A program made the translations under genes and the position numbers. Source: Massilia varians (lineage in GTDB: Bacteria > Pseudomonadota > Gammaproteobacteria > Burkholderiales > Burkholderiaceae_D). From it: DNA of 64,000 nt. Within the stretch, counting starts at the first letter, position 1, and the number at the start of each line of letters is the position of its first letter. The notes beneath the pieces were generated by a model. That model ran no database searches, was not told the DNA's origin, and was given only the letters and a program-made list of their open reading frames with translations. This document shows positions 54,460 to 63,273 of the stretch, piece by piece. The DNA lies in contig NZ_AP026966.1 in the NCBI RefSeq assembly GCF_027923905.1, positions 930,001 through 994,000 of the forward strand. Reading direction: 5' to 3'.

Positions 54460-55005
54460 ATGGTGTCGCTGCAGGAGCAGTTGCTGAAAGCCGGCCTGGT
54501 GGACAAGAAAAAGGTCCAGAAGGTCAACCAGGACAAGAGCAAGCAGAAAAAGATCGAGCGCCGTACCGGTACCGAATCGGTCAACGAAGCGCGCGAGGCG
54601 GCGCTGGAGATGCAGCGCAAGAATGCCGAGCGGGCGCGCGAACTGAATGCCCAGCGCGACGCCGAAGCCGCGCAGAAGGCGGTGAAGGCGCAGATCGCCC
54701 AGCTGGTGGAGCAGAACCGCCAGCCGCGCGCGAAGAACGGCAAGGGCGACATCGCCTACAACTTCACGCACGGCACCAAGATCGAACGCATCTACGTTTC
54801 CGAACAGGTGCGCCAGCACCTGGTGGCGGGGCGGCTGGTGATCGTGTTCTTGAAAGGTAACTATGAACTGGTGCCCAAGGTGATCGGCGAGAAGATCGCC
54901 GAGCGCGACCCGGGCAGCGTCATCCAGGTCAAGCAGGCCGCCGCCCAGACCGAAGAGGATGATCCCTACGCGGATTTCAAGATCCCGGACGATTTCACTT
55001 GGTAA
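54460..55005 (+). CDS. DUF2058 family nucleoid/ribosome-associated-type protein
   Basis: A 181-aa soluble, highly charged protein matching DUF2058 (YaiL-like): MVSLQEQLLKAGLVDKKKVQKVNQDKSKQKK, a long helical region rich in Glu, Lys and Arg (about 35-90), then DIAYNFTHGTKIERIYVSEQVRQHLVAGRLVIV and an acidic end DDPYADFKIPDDFTW. The function is not known. Expressed alone; AAGGAGTACAACG precedes the start. The 234-bp gap before it holds only leader sequence. Confidence 0.88.
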   Translation: MVSLQEQLLKAGLVDKKKVQKVNQDKSKQKKIERRTGTESVNEAREAALEMQRKNAERARELNAQRDAEAAQKAVKAQIAQLVEQNRQPRAKNGKGDIAYNFTHGTKIERIYVSEQVRQHLVAGRLVIVFLKGNYELVPKVIGEKIAERDPGSVIQVKQAAAQTEEDDPYADFKIPDDFTW

Positions 55006-55102
55006 GTCTGTGAAACGTGATTGAACAGCTATATTTAACGATTTGGAGTTAAACTAGCAACGTCTCGCATTTGTAGCGGGATACTCATCAGATCACTGTT
55101 CA

Positions 55103-56089
55103 ATGGCGGGTCATATGAACGACAGAATGCATCAAGAGCGGGGCGAGGGCCGCGAAGTCACCTATCGCAGCGGGGTCGCGGCGCGTCTGGCGGGCTTGCC
55201 CGTAGAGACGCTGCGCGTCTGGGAACGGCGCTATGCGCTGTCGGACACCCAGCGCTCGGCGCACGGCCAGCGCCTCTACACGGCCGAGCAGGTGCGGCGC
55301 CTCGGGCTGCTCAAGCAACTGGTCGACCTCGGACACCCGATCGGCGTCCTGACCGGGCTGCCGGTCGAGCGGCTGGAAGAGATGGTCGCCCCGAATGCGG
55401 CGCGTGCGGCCGAAGTCAGCGGTCCGATGCGCACGCTGGTGGTCGGCGAAAGCCTGGTGCGCCGCATCGCCGCCAGCGGCCGCGACGGACGCGCGCTGCA
55501 GGTGCAGCGTCACTGCGCCCGGCTCGACCAGGTGGCCGCGCTGGCGGACGGCGCGGCCCTGGACGTGCTGCTGATCGAAGCCTCGGAACTCGACGAAGCC
55601 TCGGTGGCGCAGGTGGCGGCGGCGCGCGACCTCACCCGCCCGCAAGCGACCGTGGTGCTGTACCGCTTCTGCGGCAGCGCCACCATCCGCGCGCTGCGCG
55701 CCCAGGGCTGCCTGGTGGCGCGCGTGCCGGCCGAGATCGGCGAGCTGGTGCTGCTGTGCCGTTCCGCGCTGGCGGGGCAGGGCCTGCCGGCCTCCGAGCC
55801 GCAAGGGGAGCCGGTCGCGCCGCGCCGCTTCGACGACCAGGCGCTGGCGGCCATCACGGCGGCCGGCAACCGCCTGTCCTGCGAATGCCCGCGCCACCTG
55901 TCGGACATCCTCATGATGGTCGGCAGCTTCGAGCGCTACAGCGCCCAATGCGCCGCGCGCAACCAGGAAGACGCACGCCTGCACCGCGAACTCGAGCTGG
56001 CCTCGGGCCGCGCCCGCATGGTGCTGGAAGCGGCCATGGAAAGGCTGGCGCTGGCGGAAGGGCTGCCCATGCCGGGCAAGCCGGCCTGA
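55103..56089 (+). CDS. MerR-family regulator with CarH/LitR-like architecture
   Basis: A 328-aa protein. The MerR helix-turn-helix is at about 18-90 (YRSGVAARLAGLPVETLRVWERRYAL, GQRLYTAEQVRRLGLLKQLVDLGHPIG). The rest resembles the cobalamin-binding-type C-terminal part of CarH/LitR regulators, but no D-x-H-x-x-G cobalamin motif is seen, so light/B12 sensing is unlikely. The end is a long helix (ELELASGRARMVLEAAMERLALAEG). An ATG at 55115 (MNDRMHQ) is an alternative start. The target is unknown. Confidence 0.82.
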   Translation: MAGHMNDRMHQERGEGREVTYRSGVAARLAGLPVETLRVWERRYALSDTQRSAHGQRLYTAEQVRRLGLLKQLVDLGHPIGVLTGLPVERLEEMVAPNAARAAEVSGPMRTLVVGESLVRRIAASGRDGRALQVQRHCARLDQVAALADGAALDVLLIEASELDEASVAQVAAARDLTRPQATVVLYRFCGSATIRALRAQGCLVARVPAEIGELVLLCRSALAGQGLPASEPQGEPVAPRRFDDQALAAITAAGNRLSCECPRHLSDILMMVGSFERYSAQCAARNQEDARLHRELELASGRARMVLEAAMERLALAEGLPMPGKPA

Positions 56090-56120
56090 ACCTGCGGCGC
56101 ACGCTTCACAGGAGCCCAGC

Positions 56121-56330
56121 ATGGCAGACACGTTCAAAGCCGGCGACAAAGTGCAATGGCAATCGTCGCAGGGCACGGTGTACGGCACCGTCAAGAAGAA
56201 ACTGACATCCCCCACCGAGATCAAGGGCCACCACGTGGCCGCCTCGCGCGAACATCCCGAATACCTGGTCGTCAGCGACAAGACCGGCGCCGAGGCGGCG
56301 CACAAGGCGGACGCGCTCAAGAAGGCTTGA
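56121..56330 (+). CDS. DUF2945 (Tudor-like) small protein
   Basis: A 69-aa protein: FKAGDKVQWQSSQGTVYGTVKKKLTSPTEIKGHHVAASREHPEYLVVSDKTG fits the DUF2945 'hypervirulence-associated TUDOR' family, a small beta barrel of unknown role. CAGGAGCCCAGC precedes the start. Its last 14 bases overlap the end of the convergent DUF1059 gene. Confidence 0.85.
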   Translation: MADTFKAGDKVQWQSSQGTVYGTVKKKLTSPTEIKGHHVAASREHPEYLVVSDKTGAEAAHKADALKKA

Positions 56331-56562
56331 CGCCGCGTCCCCGTTCAGCCCGGCCGCTCATGGGAAGCTGTTCGGGCGGCGTGCCGTCCTTGAACAACTG
56401 GCGCAGTTGCTGGCGCAGCTCGGGCGTATCGTCGTGGCGGTGCACCGACACCGCGTGCTGTACCGCGGCCTGCAGCAGCTCGTCCTCGCTGTCGGCCGAG
56501 ATGGCGACCGAGCAATGCATGTCGCTCGGGAATTCCCGGCAATCGATGAATTTGCGTGTCAT
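56317..56562 (-). CDS. DUF1059 small protein
   Basis: An 81-aa protein beginning MTRKFIDCREFPSDMHCSVAISADSEDELLQAAVQHAVSVHRHDD, the pattern of DUF1059 with conserved Cys residues and the C-terminal helix ELRQQLRQLFKDG. Function unknown. CAGGAGTCGATC precedes the start at 56562. Encoded just downstream of the broken FAD oxidase. Confidence 0.82.
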   Translation of the reverse strand: MTRKFIDCREFPSDMHCSVAISADSEDELLQAAVQHAVSVHRHDDTPELRQQLRQLFKDGTPPEQLPMSGRAERGRGVKPS

Positions 56563-56592
56563 GATCGACTCCTGTGATGGAATGGAGCGCAT

Positions 56593-57991
56593 TCAGGCGG
56601 CAGCGCTCGCGGCCGGACGGATATTCTGGTTGGCGCGGAACACATTGTCGGGATCGTACTTGCGCTTGATCTCGGCCAGCCGCTGGTAGTTGGCGCCGTA
56701 GGCATCGGGGGTGCGCTCGGTTTCGTCCTGCGGCATGAAATTCACGTAGACGCCCCCGTGTGCGTATGGCGCGGCATCCCTGAAGAAATCGCGGGCCCAG
56801 GCAATGCAGCGCGCGTCGTCGGCCGGATCGTCCCAGCGGGTGTGCACGTTCATCACGTACAAGGCGTCGCGGTGTGGATAGGCCATGGCCTGTGACGGCG
56901 GCGCCGATGCCTGCGCGCCCAGCAATCCGAGGAAGATCTCGCACTGCGGCGTCGGCAGCATGCCGGCATAGCGCATGACGACGTCGATGGCCTCGTCGCT
57001 CAGCCGGGCGAAATTATGCGATTTCCAGTAATTGCGCGCACCCGGCGTCAGCAAGGGGTCGAAGATCTGCTGCCAGGCAGTGTAGGGCATGGGGCCGACG
57101 TGCATGCCCAGCGGCTCACCCAGCTTGCCGATGCGCGCGATCGCCGCATCCACCGATGCGCCGCGCGACGGCGAGAACACCGGCAGCACCAGCACGTCCT
57201 GGCATGCGCCCCGGTCGGCAGGAAGGGCAGCGGAGGCGCCTTGCGCAGCACCGCCCACACCGTCATGTCGGCGGGCATGGCGTCGACGGCATCGCGGTAC
57301 TGCATCACGACCGTCCTGGCCTGGGCGACGGAAACACGATCAGCCCGGCCGTGATCTCCGGCCCCACCGGGTGCAGCCGGAAGTCGAAGCGCGTGACCAC
57401 GCCGAAGTTGCCGCAGCCGCCGCGGATGGCCCAGAACAGGTCGGGATGGTCGGTCTCGCTCACGTGCAGGCGCTGGGCGTCGGCCGTGACCATCTCGGCC
57501 GACAGCAGGTTGTCGGCTGCCAGGCCCAGCGTGCGGCTGAGCCAGCCGAAGCCCCCGCCCAGCGTCAGCCCGGCCACCCCGGTGGTGGAATTGATTCCCA
57601 GGGGTGTGGCCAGCCCGTAGGACTGGGCTTCGTGGTCGAAGTCGCGCAGGCTGGCCCCGCCTTCCTCCCAGGCGCGGCGCTGCCCGGCGTCGACCTGGAC
57701 CGAGCGCATGCCGGACAGATCGATCACCAGTCCGTCCTCGCACAAGGCGCTGCCTGCGATATTGTGGTCGCCGCCGCGCACGGCGAGGGGAAGCCTGTGC
57801 TTGCGCGCGTAGGCCAGCGCGGCGCATACGTCGGCCGACCCGGCGCAGCGCACGATGATGGCCGGATGCCGGTCGATCATCGCGTTCCAGACCGTGCGGG
57901 CGGCATCGTAGCCGGCGTCGCCCGCCTGCAGGATGTCTCCTCGAATCGCACCCTTCAGCTCGTTGAATTGCCCATTCGTCAGCGTATTCAT
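56593..57991 (-). pseudogene. FAD-linked (BBE/berberine-bridge type) oxidase with two frameshifts
   Basis: The three reading frames join into one FAD-dependent oxidase of about 466 residues. The N-terminal part (57991 to about 57330) has the FAD-binding VRGGDHNIAGSALCEDGLVIDLS and TTGVAGLTLGGGFGWLSRTLGL. The middle (about 57330-57215, another frame) reads VAQARTVVMQYRDAVDAMPADMTVWAV. The C-terminal part (about 57215 to 56593, third frame) ends with GGVYVNFMPQDE and the BBE helix NYQRLAEIKRKYDPDNVFRANQNI. Each shift is explained by one missing base, near 57326-57331 and near 57211-57217. Either a recent pseudogene or two sequencing errors. Confidence 0.85.
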
Positions 57992-58073
57992 CGCATCTCC
58001 CGGACGCTTGGTTGAAATCCCTCCATTCATGATAGGAAGGCGGGGCGGGCCGAGGCAAGCAGAGCAGGCCAGC

Positions 58074-58913
58074 TTATGTGCGCGGGCGCAGGATCACCAG
58101 CGCAATGCCGCCGACGATCGCGATCGATGCGGCCAGCAGCCGCAGCGTGAGCGGCTCGTCGAGGAAGGCAACGCCGCCCAGGGCGGCAATCACGGGAACG
58201 CTCAATTGCACGGCCGCCGCGCTGGTCGACTTCAGGAAGGGCAGCGCCGTGTACCAGATGGCATAGCCGACGCCCGAGGTGAGCGCGCCGGACAGGACGG
58301 CATACCCGCTTCCGGCCGGATCGAACGAGGCATCGCGCAGCAGCAGCAGGCTCAGCACCAGCGCCATCGGCACGGCGCGCACGAAATTTCCGGCAGTGAC
58401 CTGGAGGGCGTCGCCGGCGCCCTTGCCGCGCACCGAATAGATGCCCCAGGCCACGCCGGCGCCCAGCATGAGCGAGGCGCTCGGCAACGGGGGCGCGGAC
58501 CAGCCGGGCAGCAGCAGGCCGACCAGGCCCCCTCCCGCAAGCAGCAAGCCGGCCAGTTGCGCCGGACGCAGGCGCTCGCCCGACCAGATCCCGACGGCGA
58601 TCATGGTCGTTTGCACGGCGCCGAACAGGATCAGCGCGCCGGCCGCGGCCGGCAGGTGGAGGTAAGCGAAGGAAAAGCCGGCTGCGTAGGCGAACAGGGC
58701 CAGCGCGGACAGGAAACTGCCTTGTCCGCTCCGGCCGCCACCGCGCAGCCTCACCAGGATCCACAGCACGAGCGCGCCCGACAGCAGGCGCAGGCTCGTG
58801 AAGCTGGCGGCATCGATATACGAGCGGGACAGGGCGGCCCGGCACAGCAGGGAGTTGCCCGCGAACGCGGCCAGTGCCAGTACCGTCAGGACGACGACGC
58901 GCGCATGCGACAT
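58074..58913 (-). CDS. EamA/DMT-superfamily transporter
   Basis: A 279-aa membrane protein with ten hydrophobic segments in two EamA repeats: VVLTVLALAAFAGNSLLCRAAL, LRLLSGALVLWILVRL and, in the second half, ASLMLGAGVAWGIYSVRGK and FLKSTSAAAVQLSVPVIAALGGVAFLDEPLTLRLLAASIAIVGGIALVI. Such carriers export amino acids or other metabolites. The start at 58913 follows GGAGTCCCTCC. Divergent from telA-like gene. Confidence 0.9.
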   Translation of the reverse strand: MSHARVVVLTVLALAAFAGNSLLCRAALSRSYIDAASFTSLRLLSGALVLWILVRLRGGGRSGQGSFLSALALFAYAAGFSFAYLHLPAAAGALILFGAVQTTMIAVGIWSGERLRPAQLAGLLLAGGGLVGLLLPGWSAPPLPSASLMLGAGVAWGIYSVRGKGAGDALQVTAGNFVRAVPMALVLSLLLLRDASFDPAGSGYAVLSGALTSGVGYAIWYTALPFLKSTSAAAVQLSVPVIAALGGVAFLDEPLTLRLLAASIAIVGGIALVILRPRT

Positions 58914-59049
58914 GGAGGGACTCCTGCTGTGGAGTGGTTATACTGACCCAAGGCGGGTAGACAAGCAAGGCATGTAGCGCCGGCGCTGGCCCAGCCGGAT
59001 TGTCCAGTGGTAAGCTATTCACGTTGTCACTTCCACCTGAAGGAATCCC

Positions 59050-60165
59050 ATGAAACCGTTGTTCTCCTCCGACGACGAAGCGAACGCATCCGCCGTGCCC
59101 GCAACGCCCGCGTTTCCGCCCTTGCTGGATCCTTCCTCGACGGCGAACACGCTGCCGGCGGCGCGTCCCGAGGCGGGCGCGGCCCCGATCGTCCGTGTCG
59201 ACGTCTCCGGGATCGACGACAAGGCCATCGAGGCACTGGGCGGTTCCACCGGCGCCGGCGTGGCGAAGGTGTCGGCCAAGCTGCTCGGCACCGTCCGCGC
59301 ATCGGACGCGGACGTGTTCGGCACGCAGCTGAACGAGCTGATCGCCACCTCCAAGGGCCTGGACCCGGCCAAGCTGCGTTCCGGCGGCCTGGTGTCGCGC
59401 CTGACGAACATGTTCGGCTCGGTCAAGGAAAAGATGCTGTCGCAGTACCAGGTGGTCGAGTCGCGCATGGACACCCTGGTCACGGAAATGACGCGGCATG
59501 CCAACGTGCACCGGGCGCGCATCCAGGATTTCGACGAGATGTACAAGGGCCTGGAAACCTACTACCAGGGCCTGGACGCCGACGTGAAGAAGGGCGAGGA
59601 ATGGGCGTCGCGGCTGCGCCAGGCGGTCGCGCAGCAGGCCGCGCCGGCCAACGCCTTCGAGGCGCAGCAGGCTACCGAGCTCAAGCGTCGTCTGGAACGC
59701 CTCGAAAAGCGCATCGACGACCTGAAGCGCGCCATGCTGATGGCCACGCAGATGGTGCCGCAGATCCGCCTGTCGCAGGACAATGCCCGCGCCTTGACCG
59801 ACACCTTCACGGACATCGTCAACGTGTCGATTCCGGCCTGGCGCAACGTGTTCTCGCTTTACCTGCTGCAACTGGAAGCCAAGCAGAGCGCGGCGGTCGC
59901 CAACGCCGCCTACGACGCCACCGACGCCGCCTTCCGCGCCCAGGCCGACATGCTGCTGGAAAATACCGAGACCGTGGCGCGCGCCAAGCAGCGCTCCCTG
60001 GTCAGCCTGGAAACCGCCCAGCACGTCCAGACCCAGCTGGTGAGCGCCTTCGACAAGCTCGAGCAGATCTCGAAGGAAGGCCAGCAGCGCCGCCAGGCCG
60101 AGCTGCCGAAACTGCAGGAGCTGGAGCGCGAGCTGATTGCGCGCTTTTCGCCCGGCGGCGCTTGA
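59050..60165 (+). CDS. telA: TelA/KlaA-family toxic-anion resistance protein
   Basis: A 371-aa, mostly helical cytosolic protein. The first 45 residues are Ala/Pro-rich and disordered; the TelA core from about 80 includes LRSGGLVSRLTNMFGSVKEKMLSQYQVVESRMDTLVTEM, FDEMYKGLETYYQG and LSQDNARALTDTFTDIVNVSIPAWRNVFSLYLLQLEAKQ. TelA proteins are found with TerD-type proteins in tellurite and general stress resistance. AAGGAATCCC precedes the start. First gene of a three-gene operon with terD and an unknown gene; 35 bp to the next gene. Confidence 0.9.
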   Translation: MKPLFSSDDEANASAVPATPAFPPLLDPSSTANTLPAARPEAGAAPIVRVDVSGIDDKAIEALGGSTGAGVAKVSAKLLGTVRASDADVFGTQLNELIATSKGLDPAKLRSGGLVSRLTNMFGSVKEKMLSQYQVVESRMDTLVTEMTRHANVHRARIQDFDEMYKGLETYYQGLDADVKKGEEWASRLRQAVAQQAAPANAFEAQQATELKRRLERLEKRIDDLKRAMLMATQMVPQIRLSQDNARALTDTFTDIVNVSIPAWRNVFSLYLLQLEAKQSAAVANAAYDATDAAFRAQADMLLENTETVARAKQRSLVSLETAQHVQTQLVSAFDKLEQISKEGQQRRQAELPKLQELERELIARFSPGGA

Positions 60166-60200
60166 ATCCCATCTTCATCCCATCAGGAAAAGGAAAGCCC

Positions 60201-60788
60201 ATGTCGACGACGCTCCACACTGGCCATCGCATCAACCTCGAAAAGACCGCGCCGGGCTTGAAGCGCGTGCGCATCGGCCTCGGATGGAAGGTCAACGCGG
60301 TCGAGGGCCAGCCATTCGACCTCGACTCGTCGGTATTCCTGTGCAGGCGGGATGCGAGCGACCATCCGGTCATGATCAGTAACGCCCATTTCGTGTACTA
60401 CAACCACACCATCTCCCCGGACGGCGCCGTCGTGCACTCGGGCGACAACCGGACCGGCGACAAGGATGGCGACGACGAAGTCATCACCGTCGACCTGGCC
60501 AAGGTCGAGGCGGAAGTGGTGGAGATGCCGATCGTGGTGACCATCCACGATGCCGACGTGCGCAAGCAGACCTTCGGCATGGTCACGCACGCCTACGTCA
60601 AGGTGTACAACGACGAGACCGGCGAGACGATCGCGGAATACGACCTGGACGAAGACTACGCGGACAAGACCGCGCTGCAGTTCGGCTCGCTGTACCGCAA
60701 GGATGGCGAATGGCGCTTCCAGGCCGTCGGCGCCGGCTTCAAGCTGAATCTGGCGACCTTCATCCGCAAGCTCGGCGGCACCGTCTGA
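60201..60788 (+). CDS. terD: TerD-family calcium-binding stress protein
   Basis: A 195-aa TerD domain protein of standard length. RINLEKTAPGLKRVRIGLGW, DLDSSVFLC, and the acidic calcium-binding loop HSGDNRTGDKDGDDE (79-93), followed by VIVDL-like EVITVDLAKV and VTIHDADVRKQTFGMVTHAYVKVYN. TerD proteins are linked to tellurite, phage and envelope stress. CAGGAAAAGGAAAGCCC precedes the start. Together with TelA it makes the core of a ter-type module. Confidence 0.93.
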   Translation: MSTTLHTGHRINLEKTAPGLKRVRIGLGWKVNAVEGQPFDLDSSVFLCRRDASDHPVMISNAHFVYYNHTISPDGAVVHSGDNRTGDKDGDDEVITVDLAKVEAEVVEMPIVVTIHDADVRKQTFGMVTHAYVKVYNDETGETIAEYDLDEDYADKTALQFGSLYRKDGEWRFQAVGAGFKLNLATFIRKLGGTV

Positions 60789-60822
60789 GGAGCACGTGCT
60801 CCTGCTCGATGCCGGGTAGCCG

Positions 60823-61722
60823 ATGACCCAGCACACGCCCAAGGCATTCGACTTCGGCGCGGAGCCCGAGCTCCCCGCCGAGCCGGCCGGCGCTGCCTTG
60901 GCGCCGCAGGCCTTCGACTTCGGCGATGCCGAGCAAGCCGCCGCGGCGCCTGCCGGCGACAGTGTGCCGAGGGCGCTGTCCTTCGACGAGCTTCCCGCCG
61001 CGCCACCTTCCGCCGTGCCCTCGAAAGCCGCGGCCAGGGTCTTGTTCGAGAGCGAGGATCATCCGGCGGTGCGCGATGCGCTGGCGATCGCGCAGCGCGA
61101 CCATCCGGCATTGTTCGAGCCGGACGGGCAGCGCCTGGCGGCGCTGTTTCGGCGCCTGCTGCCGATAAGGCTTTCGGTGGTCGCGGAGTGGGCCGAGCGG
61201 CCGCTCATGGAACAGGCCGCGCTGCTGCAGCCGATCACCGAGCTGGTCCTGGCTTTCACCCGGATGGCGGTGCCGGCGCTGCTCGAATCGGCGCTGGAGA
61301 GCACCAGGACGCCGGCCGGCGTGTTCGACAAGCTGTTCCGCCGCCCGGCGCCGCCCGCCCAGTTCAAGCCGGCGCTGGCGTCGAGCCGTGCGCAGCTGCT
61401 GCAGCTCATCGCGGACAGCGATGCCGCCATGCGCGAGCTGGAAGCGTCGGCGGCCAACCTGGCCCTGCACGCGGCTGCGCTCGCCGTCGCGTCGACCCTC
61501 GCCGGCGGCGCGCTGGACGCGACCCTGTCGGATGCCCTCATCCAGCGCCGCACCCTGATCCAGCAGGCGGTGCGCCAGGCCGAGCTGTCGATCCTGCAGA
61601 TGGGGCAGGTGCGCCAGCAGGCCGCCGAGCTGGTCGGCCAGGTGTCGTCCTTCCTGACGGTGACCCTGCCGGCGCTGGAGATGGCGCAGGCGCAGGGCGG
61701 CACCGGGAAAAGCAGCGGCTAG
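60823..61722 (+). CDS. TelA-like helical protein with repeated P-x-A-F-x-F motifs
   Basis: A 299-aa protein of no family I recognise. The first 75 residues are Ala/Pro-rich and carry three spaced copies of a short motif: PKAFDFG (6-12), PQAFDFG (28-34) and PRALSFD (49-55). The remainder (about 75-290) is helical; its end (QRRTLIQQAVRQAELSILQ, then QVSSFLTVTLPALEM) has the same pattern as the C-terminal helices of TelA proteins (...VNVSIPAW...). It lies 34 bp after terD in the same operon, so it is probably a stress-module partner. The motif repeats suggest docking to another protein; this is inference. Confidence 0.72.
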   Translation: MTQHTPKAFDFGAEPELPAEPAGAALAPQAFDFGDAEQAAAAPAGDSVPRALSFDELPAAPPSAVPSKAAARVLFESEDHPAVRDALAIAQRDHPALFEPDGQRLAALFRRLLPIRLSVVAEWAERPLMEQAALLQPITELVLAFTRMAVPALLESALESTRTPAGVFDKLFRRPAPPAQFKPALASSRAQLLQLIADSDAAMRELEASAANLALHAAALAVASTLAGGALDATLSDALIQRRTLIQQAVRQAELSILQMGQVRQQAAELVGQVSSFLTVTLPALEMAQAQGGTGKSSG

Positions 61723-61830
61723 TAAATAATACGGTGGTGCCCGGGACACGGCGCGCCTGCCAGTCGTGTGGCCGGTCGTGGCGAAGCGGCGCTATCATCG
61801 TCGGTAAATACTGATGAGTTTGCGGAGAGA

Positions 61831-63273
61831 ATGGTGAAGCCGTCCAAGACCTGTATTACACCGCTCGCCCTGGCGCTGGCCTGCTGCGCCGTGTTGCCGG
61901 TCCGGGCGCAGCAGACCGGCACCCTCGATTATGGCGAGGCGTGGCGCCGGATGCAGGTGCGTTCGGGCGCGGTGCGCGGCGCCGAGCTCGACTATCAAGC
62001 CAGGCAATTGCAGGCCGAGGCGCTGCGCCGCATCGACGGGCCCGACCTGCGCCTGAACGGATTCGCCGGGCGTCTCTCGACCTCGCTGAATATCGATACC
62101 GGCCGCCTGGCGCAATCCCTGGAGCCGGCCCTGCAACCGGTGCTCGAGGTGCTGCCGCCGCTGCCCGGGCTGGCCTTGCCGGAACTGCCCGCCAGCCTCG
62201 AGGCCGAGCGCACGTTCACGGTCCGCTCGCTGGGGCTGGCCTCGGTCTGGCCCTTGTACACCGGCGGACGCCTGGATGCGCTCAAGGAGGTGGCCGCCGG
62301 GCGCGCCGCCGAGGCCGGCGCGGGTCTGCAGACGGCGCAGGACGAGGCGGCGCTGTTGCTGGCGCAGCGCTATTTTGGCGTGCAGCTGGCGCGCCATGCC
62401 GCTCGGCTGCGCACTGCGGCGCTGGCGGTGGCGCGCGAACACCAGGAGATGGCGCGCAAGCTCGAGCGCACCGGACTGATCGCGCGCGTCGAACGCCTCA
62501 AGGCCGACGTCGCCGTCGACAAGTCCGCGCGCGAGGCGGCCAAGGCCGCCAGCGACGCGGAGGTCGCCGAGCTGGCCCTGCGCCGCTTGCTGGGCGAGGA
62601 GCAGGCGGTCGAGCCCGCAACGCCGCTGTTCGTGCACGAGCAGCCGGTCGGCTCGCTGGCCTCGTTCGTGGAAGCCGCCATGCACGCGAATGCCGCCTGG
62701 AAGCAGATCGACAGCAAGCGCGCCCAGGCGGCCGCCAATCTCAAGCTGCAGGGCAAGGCCTTCAGCCCGACCCTGGTCGGCATCGCCAACTACAACCTGA
62801 ACCGCGGCGGGGCCGCGCGCGCCAACTGGCTGGTGGGGGTGGCGCTGAGCATGCCGCTGGTCGACCGGGTCGACCGCGCGCGCCTGACGGCCGCCGCACG
62901 GCTCGAACAACAGCGCGTCGAAGCAGCCGCGGAACAGGCTGGACGCGACATCCCGACCCTGGCCGAAACCCAGTGGCGCGCCATGGAAGATGCGCGCCAG
63001 CATTACCTGGCCATGGCCTCGGCGATCGAGCTGGCGCGAGAAAGCCTGCGGCTGGCGCAGGTATCGTTCCGCAACGGTCAGGCGACCACGGCCGACGTGG
63101 ACGACGCTTCCCTGAACCTGACCAAGGCCGGGATCGAGCGGACCCAGGCCGCCCACGATTATGTGCTGGCGCTGGCGCGCCTGCTCGCCACCACCGGCCG
63201 GCCCGAGCGCCTGGTCGAGCATGCGCGCTCCGCACCCCACCAGCTCGATCCCGCGAAGGAGTCCACCCGATGA
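61831..63273 (+). CDS. TolC-family outer-membrane efflux protein
   Basis: A 480-aa protein with a signal peptide (PLALALACCAVLPVRAQ). Two TolC-type repeats rich in long Ala-helices: GAVRGAELDYQARQLQAEALRR and ALHEARQ-like stretches, TAQDEAALLLAQRYFGVQLARHAARL, ARVERLKADVAVDKSAREAAKA, and SLRLAQVSFRNGQATTADVDDASLNLTKA. The strand regions VWPLYTGGRLDAL and GIANYNLNRGGAARANWLVGVALSMPLVD are typical barrel strands. The start at 61831 follows TGCGGAGAGA. Overlaps the HlyD gene by 4 bp. Confidence 0.9.
   Translation: MVKPSKTCITPLALALACCAVLPVRAQQTGTLDYGEAWRRMQVRSGAVRGAELDYQARQLQAEALRRIDGPDLRLNGFAGRLSTSLNIDTGRLAQSLEPALQPVLEVLPPLPGLALPELPASLEAERTFTVRSLGLASVWPLYTGGRLDALKEVAAGRAAEAGAGLQTAQDEAALLLAQRYFGVQLARHAARLRTAALAVAREHQEMARKLERTGLIARVERLKADVAVDKSAREAAKAASDAEVAELALRRLLGEEQAVEPATPLFVHEQPVGSLASFVEAAMHANAAWKQIDSKRAQAAANLKLQGKAFSPTLVGIANYNLNRGGAARANWLVGVALSMPLVDRVDRARLTAAARLEQQRVEAAAEQAGRDIPTLAETQWRAMEDARQHYLAMASAIELARESLRLAQVSFRNGQATTADVDDASLNLTKAGIERTQAAHDYVLALARLLATTGRPERLVEHARSAPHQLDPAKESTR

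Noticed and set aside
55103..56089. Light- or B12-sensing CarH function for the MerR-type regulator
   Set aside because: The architecture is similar but the D-x-H-x-x-G cobalamin-binding motif could not be found.
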